Under the pieces are notes generated by a model that was given only the letters and a program-made list of their open reading frames with translations, made no database searches and was not told where the DNA came from. Source: Sporomusa silvacetica DSM 10669 (GTDB taxonomy: Bacteria; Bacillota; Negativicutes; Sporomusales; Sporomusaceae). From it: 64,000 nt of DNA. Positions within the stretch are counted from its first letter, which is position 1. Each line of letters begins with the position of its first letter. Of this stretch, positions 1 to 8,805 are shown piece by piece. The stretch spans positions 257,265 to 321,264 of the forward strand of contig NZ_LSLK01000070.1 in NCBI RefSeq assembly GCF_002257705.1. The letters are read 5' to 3'. A program made the translations under genes and the position numbers.

Positions 1-209
1 TGCACTGTGATCTTGAGCTGTCTTTTGTAAAGCTTGAACGACTGGCCCCATCTCTTGTTCAGATACTTCACCTAAAAATTGAAGAGTAAGATGTAAATTT
101 GCCTGAGCCACAAATCGCCCTCGTTTAGCCAAGCTATGCATCTCATTTTGTACTCTCAGTAGTTCGTATACTACTTCTTGGGTAATTCAATGCCAATAAA
201 CAGTCGCAT
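1..209 (-). pseudogene. thpR: RNA 2',3'-cyclic phosphodiesterase (ThpR/LigT family), frameshifted and cut by the window edge
   Basis: The ATG at 209-207 opens a frame reading MRLFIGIELPKK, the standard start of this family, and then hits TAG. One base out of register the sequence continues as VVYELLRVQNEMHS and reaches the first catalytic HxTL motif (HLTLQFLGEV). A single missing base near positions 175-180 explains both halves. The protein hydrolyses 2',3'-cyclic phosphate RNA ends and is about 180 residues in the family; the second HxT motif lies beyond the window start. It follows selO by about 90 bp and may share its transcript. The frameshift could be a real mutation or a sequencing error. 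Confidence 0.7.
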
Positions 210-301
210 AGTCTACCCCATTCTCCCATATGTTATTATTACGATTCTCAATAGATGGTCTTTGCACATACGCAAAATGCAGCATCCATAATGCTGCTAT
301 G

Positions 302-1777
302 TCAAGTACCGCAAAAGGTTCGGTAAGGTCGGGTTGTTGGCTCAGGCAGTGTGGAGTAATCAGCTTGTTCGGGGGAGTACGCGTAGGGGCTTGAAAGAAC
401 AGCAAGGAGCTGCTTCAGCCTGCTGTAGTCTCCTTGTTTCACTGCAGCTTCCAGCACGGCTTCTACCTGGTGGTTACGAGGGATTACCGCCGGATTACTG
501 TTTTGCATCAACTGATGTGAAAAGACTTCCGTTTCCTGTTGCCTGCCTAATCTTGCCTTCCACATCCCATACCACTGAGTAAATTCTGTGGTGCCAAATA
601 GTACCGTATCCTCCGGCGTATCAAAAGTTAATGCGCGGAAGGTATTCGTATAGTCCACACAATACTTCTGCATCATACTGAGGAGCCCTTCAATAAGAGA
701 TTCATCCTGGGCTTCCTGGTTAACTATTCCCAGTTTTGATCTCATTCCCGCGAGCCAATTACAGTGATACAACTCAGTAAAATCTGTAATCGCTTCCTGG
801 GCCAATTTAACAGCCTCCACCTGATCAACATGCAATAGCGGCAATAGGGTTTCAGCAAATCGCGCGAGATTCCACCCGGCAATATACGGCTGATTGCCAT
901 AGGCATAACGGCCTTGCATGTCAATAGAACTGAATACCGTTGCGGGGTCATAGACATCCATAAAGGCGCATGGACCATAATCAATAGTTTCCCCACTTAG
1001 GGCCATGTTGTCGGTATTCATTACCCCGTGGATAAATCCAACTAGTTGCCATTTGGCAATTAGTATGGCCTGACGCTTGATCACTTCCTTAAGTAGCGAA
1101 AGATATTGATTATCATCAGCTATAATATCTGGAAAGTGGCGCTTCCGTGTATAGTCAGCCAGAATTCGTAAATCCTCAATCGTGCCCCATGTTGAAACAT
1201 ACTGAAACGTGCCAACACGTAAATGACTGGCAGCAATGCGGGTCAGAATTGCGCCAGGCTGATTGGTTTCGCGAATTATTGACTCACCGGTTTTTACCAC
1301 TGCTAGGCTGCGGGTGGTAGCAATACCTAGCGCATGCATTGCTTCGCTGATGATATATTCGCGCAGCATCGGTCCAAGTGCCGCCCGCCCATCACCGCGG
1401 CGAGAGTATGGTGTTTTTCCCGAACCCTTGAGCTGAACATCAAACCGTTCACCTACGGGTGTGATCTGCTCGCCAAGTAACAGCGCCCGACCGTCCCCTA
1501 ACATCGTAAATTGCCCAAATTGATGGCCCGCATAAGCTTGAGCAAGCGGCAAAGCGCCTTCAGGAACCCGGTTGCCAGCAAGCACTGCTACGCCATCTTT
1601 GCTTTGCAGCTCCTGGATATTCAAGCCCAGGGATGCTGCCAAGGGAAAATTAAGAATGACCAACTTCGGTGAAGGTACAGGGGCTGGTTTGAGGCTACTA
1701 AAAAATAGTTTCGGCAGACAAGCATAACTGTTGTCTAATTTCCATCCTGTTTCTATTGTTGTTTTTTCCTTTATCAT
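302..1777 (-). CDS. selO: Protein adenylyltransferase SelO (YdiU/UPF0061 family)
   Basis: The 491-residue product has the SelO pseudokinase hallmarks. These are AYAGHQFGQF and MLGDGRALLLGE near the N-terminus, LKGSGKTPYSRRGDGRAALG around residues 115-135, and a C-terminal LxxHGxMNTDN-type segment (GFIHGVMNTDNMALSG) that corresponds to the active-site loop. SelO proteins transfer AMP from ATP to Ser/Thr/Tyr hydroxyls and are linked to redox stress. Despite the name, bacterial members usually lack selenocysteine, and no in-frame UGA is seen here. The gene begins 18 bp after the hydrogenase stop codon, so the two are probably co-transcribed. Confidence 0.9.
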   Translation of the reverse strand: MIKEKTTIETGWKLDNSYACLPKLFFSSLKPAPVPSPKLVILNFPLAASLGLNIQELQSKDGVAVLAGNRVPEGALPLAQAYAGHQFGQFTMLGDGRALLLGEQITPVGERFDVQLKGSGKTPYSRRGDGRAALGPMLREYIISEAMHALGIATTRSLAVVKTGESIIRETNQPGAILTRIAASHLRVGTFQYVSTWGTIEDLRILADYTRKRHFPDIIADDNQYLSLLKEVIKRQAILIAKWQLVGFIHGVMNTDNMALSGETIDYGPCAFMDVYDPATVFSSIDMQGRYAYGNQPYIAGWNLARFAETLLPLLHVDQVEAVKLAQEAITDFTELYHCNWLAGMRSKLGIVNQEAQDESLIEGLLSMMQKYCVDYTNTFRALTFDTPEDTVLFGTTEFTQWYGMWKARLGRQQETEVFSHQLMQNSNPAVIPRNHQVEAVLEAAVKQGDYSRLKQLLAVLSSPYAYSPEQADYSTLPEPTTRPYRTFCGT

Positions 1778-1794
1778 CTTATCTCCTTTTGTCT

Positions 1795-3519
1795 TTATTT
1801 GCGTACTTGTGCCTGGTAATGGGTATGCAGTAGATGATGCGATTTTTCGCCTAATGGTTTTCCCAGCCAGGTATCATATAGTTCTTTAACTGCTGGATTT
1901 TCGTGGGATTTACGTATAGTTGACGCCTCATCACATTCATAAATCGCGGCCATCCGTTGTGTACGAATTTCAGGTGATGTAGAGATTGGCTGACCACCGC
2001 CGCCGATACACCCTCCAGGACAAGCCATGATTTCAATAAAATGATAATCGGTTTCTCCTTTACGGATTTTGTCTAAGATGATGCTCGCATTGGCCAACGT
2101 AAAGGCAACAGCTACTTTTATTGTTTTTTCACCAATGGTAACTTCTGCCTCCTTGATGCCTTTAAGTCCACGCACAGCATGAAATTCAATACACTCCAGC
2201 GTCTTACCGGTCAAAACCTCGGACACTGTTCTTAGAGCTGCCTCCATTACCCCGCCAGTAGCACCAAAGATGACAGCAGCACCAGTAGAAATACCTAATG
2301 GAGCATCAAATTCTTCTGTTTCTAAGTTACTAAAACTAATCCCAGCCTCTTTGATCATCCGAGCTAATTCCCGTGTTGTAAGAACATAATCAACATCCTG
2401 ATAGCCACTAGCACTCATCTCTTGCCGACCAGACTCTACCTTTTTGGCAGTACATGGCATTATTGATACAGACACAATATCTTGGGGATTGATTTTTGCT
2501 TTCTCAGCATAGTAGGTTTTTACTAGCACGCCAAATATTTGTTGTGGTGATTTTGTTGTCGATAAATGCTTGAGCAAGTCGGGGTACATAAGTTCGACAA
2601 AATTGACCCACCCAGGACTGCATGAAGTGATCATCGGTAGCGTCCCATCGTTTGTCAGCCGCTCAATAAATTCAGAACCTTCCTCCATAATAGTCACATC
2701 AGCTGAAAAAGCAGTATCAAAAACCTTGTCAAAACCAAGACGTTTTAAAGCTGCGACCATTTGGCCTGTTACAACATCACCGCTCCTAAACCCAAAGTTT
2801 TCACCTAACGCAACCCGGACTGCCGGTGCTGTTTGAACAACTACATGTTTGGCTGGGTTATGCAGTGCTTCCCATACCTCTTTAGTATCGTCTTTCTCCA
2901 CTATGGCTGCCGTCGGACATATGTTAGCGCATTGTCCGCAAAAGGTACAGGTTGCTTCATGCAGACCGGCATTGAAAGCAGGCGTTACGGTAGTATTAAA
3001 GCCTCGATTGGCAAAGGTATACACGTTAACCCCCTGGAGTCCACTACAAGCACGGATACACCTACCGCAGAGCACGCACTTATTCGGGTCTCGAACCAGC
3101 GCCGGATTCCCGGCATCAAGCGGGTAGTCCTTCTTTTCTCCTTCGAATCTGATTTTGCGAATACCGCAATCAGCAGCAATCTTTTGCAGCTCACAATCCA
3201 AGTTTCGTTGACAAGAGAGACAATCTTGGGGGTGGTTGGCTAATAGAAGCTCAACCACTGCTTTACGAGCTTCACGTACATCTGGAGTATTCGTTTTAAC
3301 AACCATCCCCTCGCTTACAGGAAAAACGCAGGAAGCCACAAGGCCTTTTGCACCCACGACCTCAACCAAACATATCCGGCAAGATCCTTCAGGTCTATGC
3401 TCAGGATGGTAGCATAAAGTAGGAATCTCTACTCCAATACCTCTTGCGGCTTCCAGAACAGTTGCATCTTTTGGCACCTTTACTTGTTGTCCGTCAATCG
3501 TTATATTCACAAGATCCAA
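1795..3519 (-). CDS. hydA: [FeFe] hydrogenase catalytic subunit (HydA/HndD type)
   Basis: The 574-residue modular hydrogenase has four parts. An N-terminal [2Fe-2S] domain has Cys at about 36, 47, 50 and 64. A His-Cys-ligated [4Fe-4S] motif is followed by two [4Fe-4S] ferredoxin motifs (CVLCGRCIRAC and CTFCGQCANIC). The H-cluster domain carries TSCSPGW, MPCTAKK and MACPGGCIGGGG. The short C-terminal small-subunit-like region is present. This layout is typical of NAD(P)- or ferredoxin-linked hydrogenases that normally pair with HydB/HydC, but neither partner is nearby; the gene is followed only by selO. The start is a TTG at 3519 behind a GGGGCG-type ribosome site; a GTG three codons later is an alternative. 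It probably disposes of or takes up reducing equivalents in fermentation. Confidence 0.92.
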   Translation of the reverse strand: MDLVNITIDGQQVKVPKDATVLEAARGIGVEIPTLCYHPEHRPEGSCRICLVEVVGAKGLVASCVFPVSEGMVVKTNTPDVREARKAVVELLLANHPQDCLSCQRNLDCELQKIAADCGIRKIRFEGEKKDYPLDAGNPALVRDPNKCVLCGRCIRACSGLQGVNVYTFANRGFNTTVTPAFNAGLHEATCTFCGQCANICPTAAIVEKDDTKEVWEALHNPAKHVVVQTAPAVRVALGENFGFRSGDVVTGQMVAALKRLGFDKVFDTAFSADVTIMEEGSEFIERLTNDGTLPMITSCSPGWVNFVELMYPDLLKHLSTTKSPQQIFGVLVKTYYAEKAKINPQDIVSVSIMPCTAKKVESGRQEMSASGYQDVDYVLTTRELARMIKEAGISFSNLETEEFDAPLGISTGAAVIFGATGGVMEAALRTVSEVLTGKTLECIEFHAVRGLKGIKEAEVTIGEKTIKVAVAFTLANASIILDKIRKGETDYHFIEIMACPGGCIGGGGQPISTSPEIRTQRMAAIYECDEASTIRKSHENPAVKELYDTWLGKPLGEKSHHLLHTHYQAQVRK

Positions 3520-3696
3520 AAAATCACGCCCCTTTGCGCAAAATTAGTACTAACAAAAAAGAAGTTTTAAACCATTTATCTACTACTAGTATTTTGCTGA
3601 TAAATTGATTAATACAAGGTATAATCTGTATCATGCCAAAGCCTAAATTACTATGGAAAAACATAGCGATAAGTTATTTTCCGCCAACTTAAAAAT

Positions 3697-3743
3697 GGGC
3701 GCGTCGCTCCTCGTTTTTTGAAAAAACGAGGAGCGGCACGCCC
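3697..3743. repeat. Long imperfect inverted repeat (stem-loop)
   Basis: GGGCG and CGCTCCTCGTTTTTT on the left pair with GAAAAAACGAGGAGCG and CGCCC on the right, with a small mismatch in the stem. It sits alone in the 3520-3909 interval between the hydrogenase promoter region and the porin gene end. A rho-independent terminator or a small mobile palindrome are both possible. Confidence 0.6.
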
Positions 3744-3822
3744 TTGTTTGTAAAATAGGAATAAAAAAGCCCGTGGAGGAAGGAAAATAAGAAACGCCAG
3801 ATGTGCTCACAAACTTGATTTT

Positions 3823-3868
3823 ACAACAAAAATGGCATCCGGCACTAGCCGGATGCCATTTTTGTTGT
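3823..3868 (-). terminator. Very strong hairpin terminator after the SLH porin gene
   Basis: Two perfect 21-bp arms (ACAACAAAAATGGCATCCGGC and its complement) are separated by a 4-base ACTA loop. The hairpin starts about 40 bp beyond the porin stop codon. The arms end in an A-run/T-run pair, so the hairpin could terminate transcription in both directions. The rest of 3520-3909 holds the other stem-loop and the hydrogenase upstream region; no gene is seen. Confidence 0.75.
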
Positions 3869-3909
3869 TTCATAGGCGGTCTTAATGCGACAGCCCCTTT
3901 GACCGGAAA

Positions 3910-5190
3910 TTAGAAAGAATAGATTAACGTAGCCCAGAGACCTTGTTTATCTTTATTTTGTCCAGCTTGGGGATCTTTGAGTTCCAGATCTTCATACATA
4001 ACTGACAGCACACCGTTCCTAAACACAGTATACTCAGCCCCTATTTCCATACCCTTAATATTGTCCATATTGCCATAGGTTAGATCAGCGTATCTGCCGG
4101 TATCGAGCGTAGACAACTCAGAAGGATCGAAACCTTTCTCAGCACTCCTATATCCTACCCATATCCCTGATGAACCGATTTTATCTTGTTGGGCGCCCCG
4201 GTATTTAAGTTGAGCAAACCAGGCTTTTGCCTCATCGCCATTGTTATGGGAATTAGCGTGGTCGGAATCATTTATGCCATACTCACCGGTTATGGCAAAG
4301 TTTTTAATTCCTGTATAGGAGAAACCAGACGATATGGTTTTATAATTGAGCTCGTTTTTGTCGGCAATGTAGGATGCAGTCATGTTGAGGTTTTTATTGA
4401 TAGTCGCATCAATATTGGCAGCAGCATAATTCAAATTTTTCATGTTAGCATAGTCGTCTTCATATATTCCCATGTTATATTTAAAGACACCTGCAGTAAC
4501 TTTTACCTTGTTACCGCCGCTTAACAACAAACCATCGCAATTGCCAGTAATATCGGCAATCATACCTTGCCCCAACCAGATAGGCTGACGACCAAAGCTA
4601 TAGCCTACTTCACCTAGTTTGCCATTGATATAAGCTTGTCTCAGCTTGGCTTCAGAACCAGCACTACTGCCCCACTCTGATTGTGATTCATAACGGCCAT
4701 GGAAAGTAACATTTTCAGCTATTGGTGCTTCCATGTTTAAACGCAGACGAGTGCGTTCTTTAGTACGATCAATATCAGTGTCTGCCTTGTCCTGGTAATC
4801 ATACCGTGCCCGGATTTGACCGGTGAATTTTACTTTAGAAGCATTTTTCTCAAGATTGTCAACGCGAACGCCGAGGTTGTTGAGTTCTGCGCCGAATTCG
4901 GCTTTCAGAGCGTCAATTTCTTTTTGAGATGCAGCGTCAGCTTTTTCGCTGTTAGCCATAGCTTTGGCTACGATAGTAGCAACTTCATAACGGGTAAGGG
5001 TTCTGTCGCCTTTGTAGGTGCCGTCGCCGTAGCCGGAGATTACGCCAGCTTGAGCAAGTTTGTTGATGGAGTCATACGCCCAGTGTTTTGCAGGTACGTC
5101 GACGAAAGGATTAGCAGGAGCAGCCAGCGCTGTTCCTGCTACGCTCATTGCAAATACTGCTGCAAGAGCCATAGCGGTTTGTCTTCTCAT
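3910..5190 (-). CDS. SLH-domain outer membrane porin (OmpM-like)
   Basis: The 426-residue precursor has a clear signal peptide (MRRQTAMALAAVFAMSVAGTALA). One S-layer homology domain follows at about residues 28-80 (NPFVDVPAKHWAYDSINKLA, then GVISGYGDGTYKGDRTLTRYE). A short coiled-coil region (about 88-115) leads to a beta-rich barrel ending in aromatic YSF. This is the OmpM architecture of Negativicutes, where the SLH domain grips polyaminated peptidoglycan and the barrel forms a pore in the outer membrane. It is good evidence that the host is a diderm Firmicute. The gene is monocistronic, with a strong terminator downstream. Confidence 0.9.
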   Translation of the reverse strand: MRRQTAMALAAVFAMSVAGTALAAPANPFVDVPAKHWAYDSINKLAQAGVISGYGDGTYKGDRTLTRYEVATIVAKAMANSEKADAASQKEIDALKAEFGAELNNLGVRVDNLEKNASKVKFTGQIRARYDYQDKADTDIDRTKERTRLRLNMEAPIAENVTFHGRYESQSEWGSSAGSEAKLRQAYINGKLGEVGYSFGRQPIWLGQGMIADITGNCDGLLLSGGNKVKVTAGVFKYNMGIYEDDYANMKNLNYAAANIDATINKNLNMTASYIADKNELNYKTISSGFSYTGIKNFAITGEYGINDSDHANSHNNGDEAKAWFAQLKYRGAQQDKIGSSGIWVGYRSAEKGFDPSELSTLDTGRYADLTYGNMDNIKGMEIGAEYTVFRNGVLSVMYEDLELKDPQAGQNKDKQGLWATLIYSF

Positions 5191-5350
5191 TGTGTTTTTC
5201 CCCCTTAGGTTTTTTAATTTTTGAGCAGCTACCTAAGAAGAGACTATCTAAGTATCCATAGTTTCCTCAAATCCTCCTTCTTAGCTTAACGACTCAGTAT
5301 CTAAGCGCCTACTTTTTGCGGCAGGCGTAGAAACCGATATTCATCAAAAA

Positions 5351-6214
5351 TTACTTGACATATACTCTTTCAAATTCTCTAATTTGCGGCAATCCAATCA
5401 ATTCATTAAACTCGGTAAACTTAATCATTTCATCCATCATACCAGCTGTTGTACCCGTTTGCTTCAAGTTTTGCATCAAACGGGAAACAGCCAGACATAC
5501 GCTATATGTTGAAGCCGTGGGATATATGACAATATTATAGCCAATTTTTTCAAGCTCTTGGTTTAGCAGCAATGGTGTGCGGCCTCCCTCAACCATATTT
5601 GCTAGTACCGGCACGTTGAAGGATGAAGTTATCAGCTTCATTTCTTCAACGCTCTCAGGTGATTCTACAAATAACAAGTCTGCTCCAGCTTCCTCATAAG
5701 CTTTGGCCCGGTCGAGCGCTTCGTTAATTCCATGAACTGTCCGGGCATCAGTACGAGCAATAATAACTAAATCTTCATCGCGTCTGGCGTCAACGGCAGC
5801 CTTAATTTTACCTACCATTTCTTCTTTGGAAACGACTTGACGTCCAGTCATATGACCACACTTTTTGGGTGCAACTTGGTCTTCAAGCTGAACCGCCGCA
5901 ACTCCGGCTTTTTCGTATTCACGTACTGTACGCATAACATTTACCGCATTGCCGAAACCCGTATCGGCATCAGCAATTACCGGAATGCTAACAGCCTCCA
6001 CTATGTTGGCAGCGCGAGCTACCATTTCAGTCATTGTCAACAGGCCAACATCAGGTTTACCCAGATGGCTGGCAGCCTGCCCATAACCTGTCATATATAC
6101 TGCTGGAAAGCCGGTTTTTTCAATTATTTTGGCCGTTAATGCGTCATGAGCTCCCGGTGTAACAATAATACTTTTCCCAGCTAATAATTGTCTTAAAACA
6201 GTAGTTTTTTTCAT
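5351..6214 (-). CDS. dml: 2,3-dimethylmalate lyase (isocitrate lyase/PEP mutase superfamily)
   Basis: The 287-residue protein has the superfamily core: ADADTGFGN (metal/substrate loop), the gating loop KKCGH with catalytic Cys at about 122-126, and ARTDAR. Methylisocitrate lyase and dimethylmalate lyase are near-identical in motifs. The position as last gene of the dmdAB-mgm-mii-mutL operon points to cleavage of (2R,3S)-2,3-dimethylmalate to propionate and pyruvate, the final step of nicotinate fermentation. Its ATG lies two bases after the mutL stop, so translation is probably coupled. Methylisocitrate lyase is the main alternative, but no methylcitrate cycle genes are present. Confidence 0.88.
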   Translation of the reverse strand: MKKTTVLRQLLAGKSIIVTPGAHDALTAKIIEKTGFPAVYMTGYGQAASHLGKPDVGLLTMTEMVARAANIVEAVSIPVIADADTGFGNAVNVMRTVREYEKAGVAAVQLEDQVAPKKCGHMTGRQVVSKEEMVGKIKAAVDARRDEDLVIIARTDARTVHGINEALDRAKAYEEAGADLLFVESPESVEEMKLITSSFNVPVLANMVEGGRTPLLLNQELEKIGYNIVIYPTASTYSVCLAVSRLMQNLKQTGTTAGMMDEMIKFTEFNELIGLPQIREFERVYVK

Positions 6215-6215
6215 A

Positions 6216-7649
6216 CTACACTTCCTTTTCTATTTTGAAATGTTTTTTTGCAAACTGTAAACTAACGTCACTGTATTTTTGGCCCAAAACGCCAATTGAA
6301 TATAGTAGGTATTGCTCGTCGAAAATAAATACGGGATCTATTGGCAAAAGAGAAATGCCAGGGTTTTTAAAAGCTTGTTTGATTACAAATTGCTTTTCTT
6401 CCTGCGTACAATGCGTAAACAGTCCGCCAACAGCGAAAACATACTTTACACGCCGCAAATCTCTTCCTATTGGAATACCCGGTATAATCCCCATAACTGG
6501 GTTAAACTCTTGTGAAATATAACCTGCGTGCCGTTTTAATGCCACCTCAATAGCACAAATTGCTAACGCCAGGTCAAAATTTTTTTCCAGAGGAGACTGG
6601 CTTATATGTCCGGGATTTTTTTCCAGGAAAACAGCATAATCGATTAATTGCTGCTCCAGTTCTTCGCCTTTATAGCCAATTTTAGTTAGAACACCTACTG
6701 GGCCGATAGTCTCAACAATACCAGTCGCGCTGATACGTAAGCCGAGGTTACCTTCAACCGTGCGGTACGAGGGCTGTTTTTCGTTATTTATGACCAACCC
6801 TTTTTCCTCAATGGTAAGTTTTTCGAGTCCAGGCATGACGGAATGAATATCGGTAGTCGCTCCGCCAATATCAATGACTAAGATATCCCCGATGCCCTCC
6901 TGTGCAAAAGTTCCTTTAGCTAGCAGCTCTGCACCCAAAAGCACTGCCCCCGGAGTTGGCGTGACCTTTTTGTCAGATACAACATTGAGCAGTTTATTTA
7001 AACCTTTTGCCAAGGTAATTTGCTTGATAAACTGTTCATGAATCGCTTCTCTGGCTGGTTTAACTTTTAATTCATGAATGGTAGGCATAACATTCGGAAC
7101 ACGAATGTTCGCGACACCACCGCTCGTTAGTATCTCAGCCACTTCACCCTGGGCAGCATAATTACCAGCAATAATGATAACAGCGTTACTTTTTGATTTA
7201 ACAATAATTCTAGCATTTTCAAGCATGGAATCCTGATCGCCGCCGTCAGTACCACCTGCCAGCAAAACAATATCAGGCTTTATCTCCCGTAATACCTGCA
7301 AGCGAAATTCAGGCAAATCCTCGCAACTGACGATTTCGAGTACCCTGGCACCCGCACTCATTGCTACTTCTTTGGCAGCCTTAGCCGTTACCCGTGGCAT
7401 ATATCCAAGAGCTACCATCCGCAGTCCCCCAGCTGCACTGCTGGTAGAAAAAGCAGCAGCGTCGCGGCAAACTTCCACTCCCTTTAATGCTAATGCCTGA
7501 TTAGCTGCCAATACTCCTATTTCAATATCATCAATTGTTGTCAGAGCCTGCGCTCGTGCAATAAAATCTAGTACCCCCTCCGCCAACCAGAAAGCAGTCA
7601 ACTTCGTATAAGTACTTCCCACATCATAGACGATTATATTTGCCTGCAC
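6216..7649 (-). CDS. mutL: MutL/GlmL-family ATPase, probable reactivase of 2-methyleneglutarate mutase
   Basis: The 477-residue protein has an ASKHA (actin/Hsp70) fold. The N-terminal phosphate loop is DVGSTYTKLTAF and the second is DIGGATTDIHS at about residues 260-270; LLAGGTDGG lies between them. This is the GlmL/MutL family found next to B12-dependent carbon-skeleton mutases. Members are thought to exchange damaged cobalamin using ATP. The position between mii and dml, downstream of mgm, indicates that it serves the 2-methyleneglutarate mutase. It is unrelated to DNA mismatch-repair MutL. The activity is inferred from context. Confidence 0.85.
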   Translation of the reverse strand: MQANIIVYDVGSTYTKLTAFWLAEGVLDFIARAQALTTIDDIEIGVLAANQALALKGVEVCRDAAAFSTSSAAGGLRMVALGYMPRVTAKAAKEVAMSAGARVLEIVSCEDLPEFRLQVLREIKPDIVLLAGGTDGGDQDSMLENARIIVKSKSNAVIIIAGNYAAQGEVAEILTSGGVANIRVPNVMPTIHELKVKPAREAIHEQFIKQITLAKGLNKLLNVVSDKKVTPTPGAVLLGAELLAKGTFAQEGIGDILVIDIGGATTDIHSVMPGLEKLTIEEKGLVINNEKQPSYRTVEGNLGLRISATGIVETIGPVGVLTKIGYKGEELEQQLIDYAVFLEKNPGHISQSPLEKNFDLALAICAIEVALKRHAGYISQEFNPVMGIIPGIPIGRDLRRVKYVFAVGGLFTHCTQEEKQFVIKQAFKNPGISLLPIDPVFIFDEQYLLYSIGVLGQKYSDVSLQFAKKHFKIEKEV

Positions 7650-7671
7650 AGCTTATCACTCCTACTTTGGG

Positions 7672-8805
7672 CTACCCATTGCGCACAAATACATATCCTT
7701 CTAAAATACGGCGAGCCGTTCTGGCAAATGCTGCCCGTGACAAGTTACCATTTTCAAAAGCCGCTTCAATCTCAATAACACCGGCAGGATGTCCAATCCG
7801 GATTATGTCGATAGATTCAATATGTGGAATAGCCTCATGCACAATTGTACCGGGAATTTTGGCCGCTGCCCCGGTGCAGGCTGTTCCGGTTCCAGGATAC
7901 GTTTTATGAAGTACCTGCATGAACATCATTCTTGATAAGAAATCAACTTGATCTTTTTTGATGGTTTTCCCTGTTGTAAAGTCAATATAATCCGCGGCAG
8001 GAGCGACAAAAGCAACCATCGGAAATGCCGGACTTTTGGCTGTTGCAGTAGCAATATCAGGTGCCATGCCGATCATTACCGTGGCTTGTGCACGGATTTC
8101 TTCCATTAGCGCTAACAGCTTCGGATCGCCATTAATCTCCTGCGGCGTTTCACGGCCTGTCATGCCTACATCTTTGGCACGTACGAAAACGCAAGGATTG
8201 GATACATCGACAATAGAAATCTCTAGCTGCCCCACACTTGTTTGAATGGTATCCACTGGTTTGCCGGTAGGCAGAAGTTTGTTGGTTACAGAACCGGCCG
8301 TACCCGAAAAATCCATCATGATTTTTGCCCCAGTTCCAGGGACGCCATCTATTTTACAGTCACCGGTTACCTTGGCGCGGCCGTTCTCTGTCGGCACTTC
8401 AGCAATTAATATCTTGCCGGTGTTGGTATTGTGAATTCTCACTGTTGTAGTCGGTTCAGTGGCAGCAACAAAGCCTTCATCAATAGCGAATGGGCCGACA
8501 CCGGAAGAAATATTACCGCAATTGCCGGAGTAGTCGATGTAATGATCATTGATACTGACCTGACCGAAGGTATAATCTACATTAGCATCCGGATGAGATG
8601 AGGGACCAATGATGGCAACTTTGCTGGCTAACGGATCGGCTCCGCCAAGACCATCAATTTGACGCACATCCGGGCTGCCGAATATTTCCAAAATCATATT
8701 GTCCCGCTGTTCCTTATCTTGAGGCAGATGATTTGCTTTCAAATAAATTCCCTTACTTGTACCTCCACGTAAAATAACGCAGGGAATTCTTTGCATTTCA
8801 TTCAT
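7672..8805 (-). CDS. mii: 3-methylitaconate delta-isomerase (PrpF family)
   Basis: The PrpF/DiaminoPimelate-epimerase-like protein (about 377 residues from the ATG at 8805) has RGGTSKGIYLK at the N-terminus and GNCGNISSGVGPFA, carrying the expected active-site Cys. It interconverts 3-methylitaconate and 2,3-dimethylmaleate. The start is chosen because this ATG overlaps the mgm stop as TAATG and has GGAGAGGAAGGG upstream; an ORF start 36 bp further upstream lies inside mgm. The placement between mgm and the dimethylmaleate lyase steps fits the pathway exactly. A generic aconitate isomerase is the alternative by sequence alone. Confidence 0.88.
   Translation of the reverse strand: MNEMQRIPCVILRGGTSKGIYLKANHLPQDKEQRDNMILEIFGSPDVRQIDGLGGADPLASKVAIIGPSSHPDANVDYTFGQVSINDHYIDYSGNCGNISSGVGPFAIDEGFVAATEPTTTVRIHNTNTGKILIAEVPTENGRAKVTGDCKIDGVPGTGAKIMMDFSGTAGSVTNKLLPTGKPVDTIQTSVGQLEISIVDVSNPCVFVRAKDVGMTGRETPQEINGDPKLLALMEEIRAQATVMIGMAPDIATATAKSPAFPMVAFVAPAADYIDFTTGKTIKKDQVDFLSRMMFMQVLHKTYPGTGTACTGAAAKIPGTIVHEAIPHIESIDIIRIGHPAGVIEIEAAFENGNLSRAAFARTARRILEGYVFVRNG

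Noticed and set aside
302..1777. SelO as a selenoprotein
   Set aside because: The frame ends at an ordinary stop with no internal UGA; bacterial SelO is usually not a selenoprotein.
2833..3243. 136-residue plus-strand ORF opposite the hydrogenase
   Set aside because: It lies entirely antisense to conserved ferredoxin-domain coding sequence and has no family features.
6216..7649. DNA mismatch repair MutL
   Set aside because: The protein has ASKHA motifs of the GlmL/MutL mutase partner family, not the GHKL ATPase motifs of mismatch repair.
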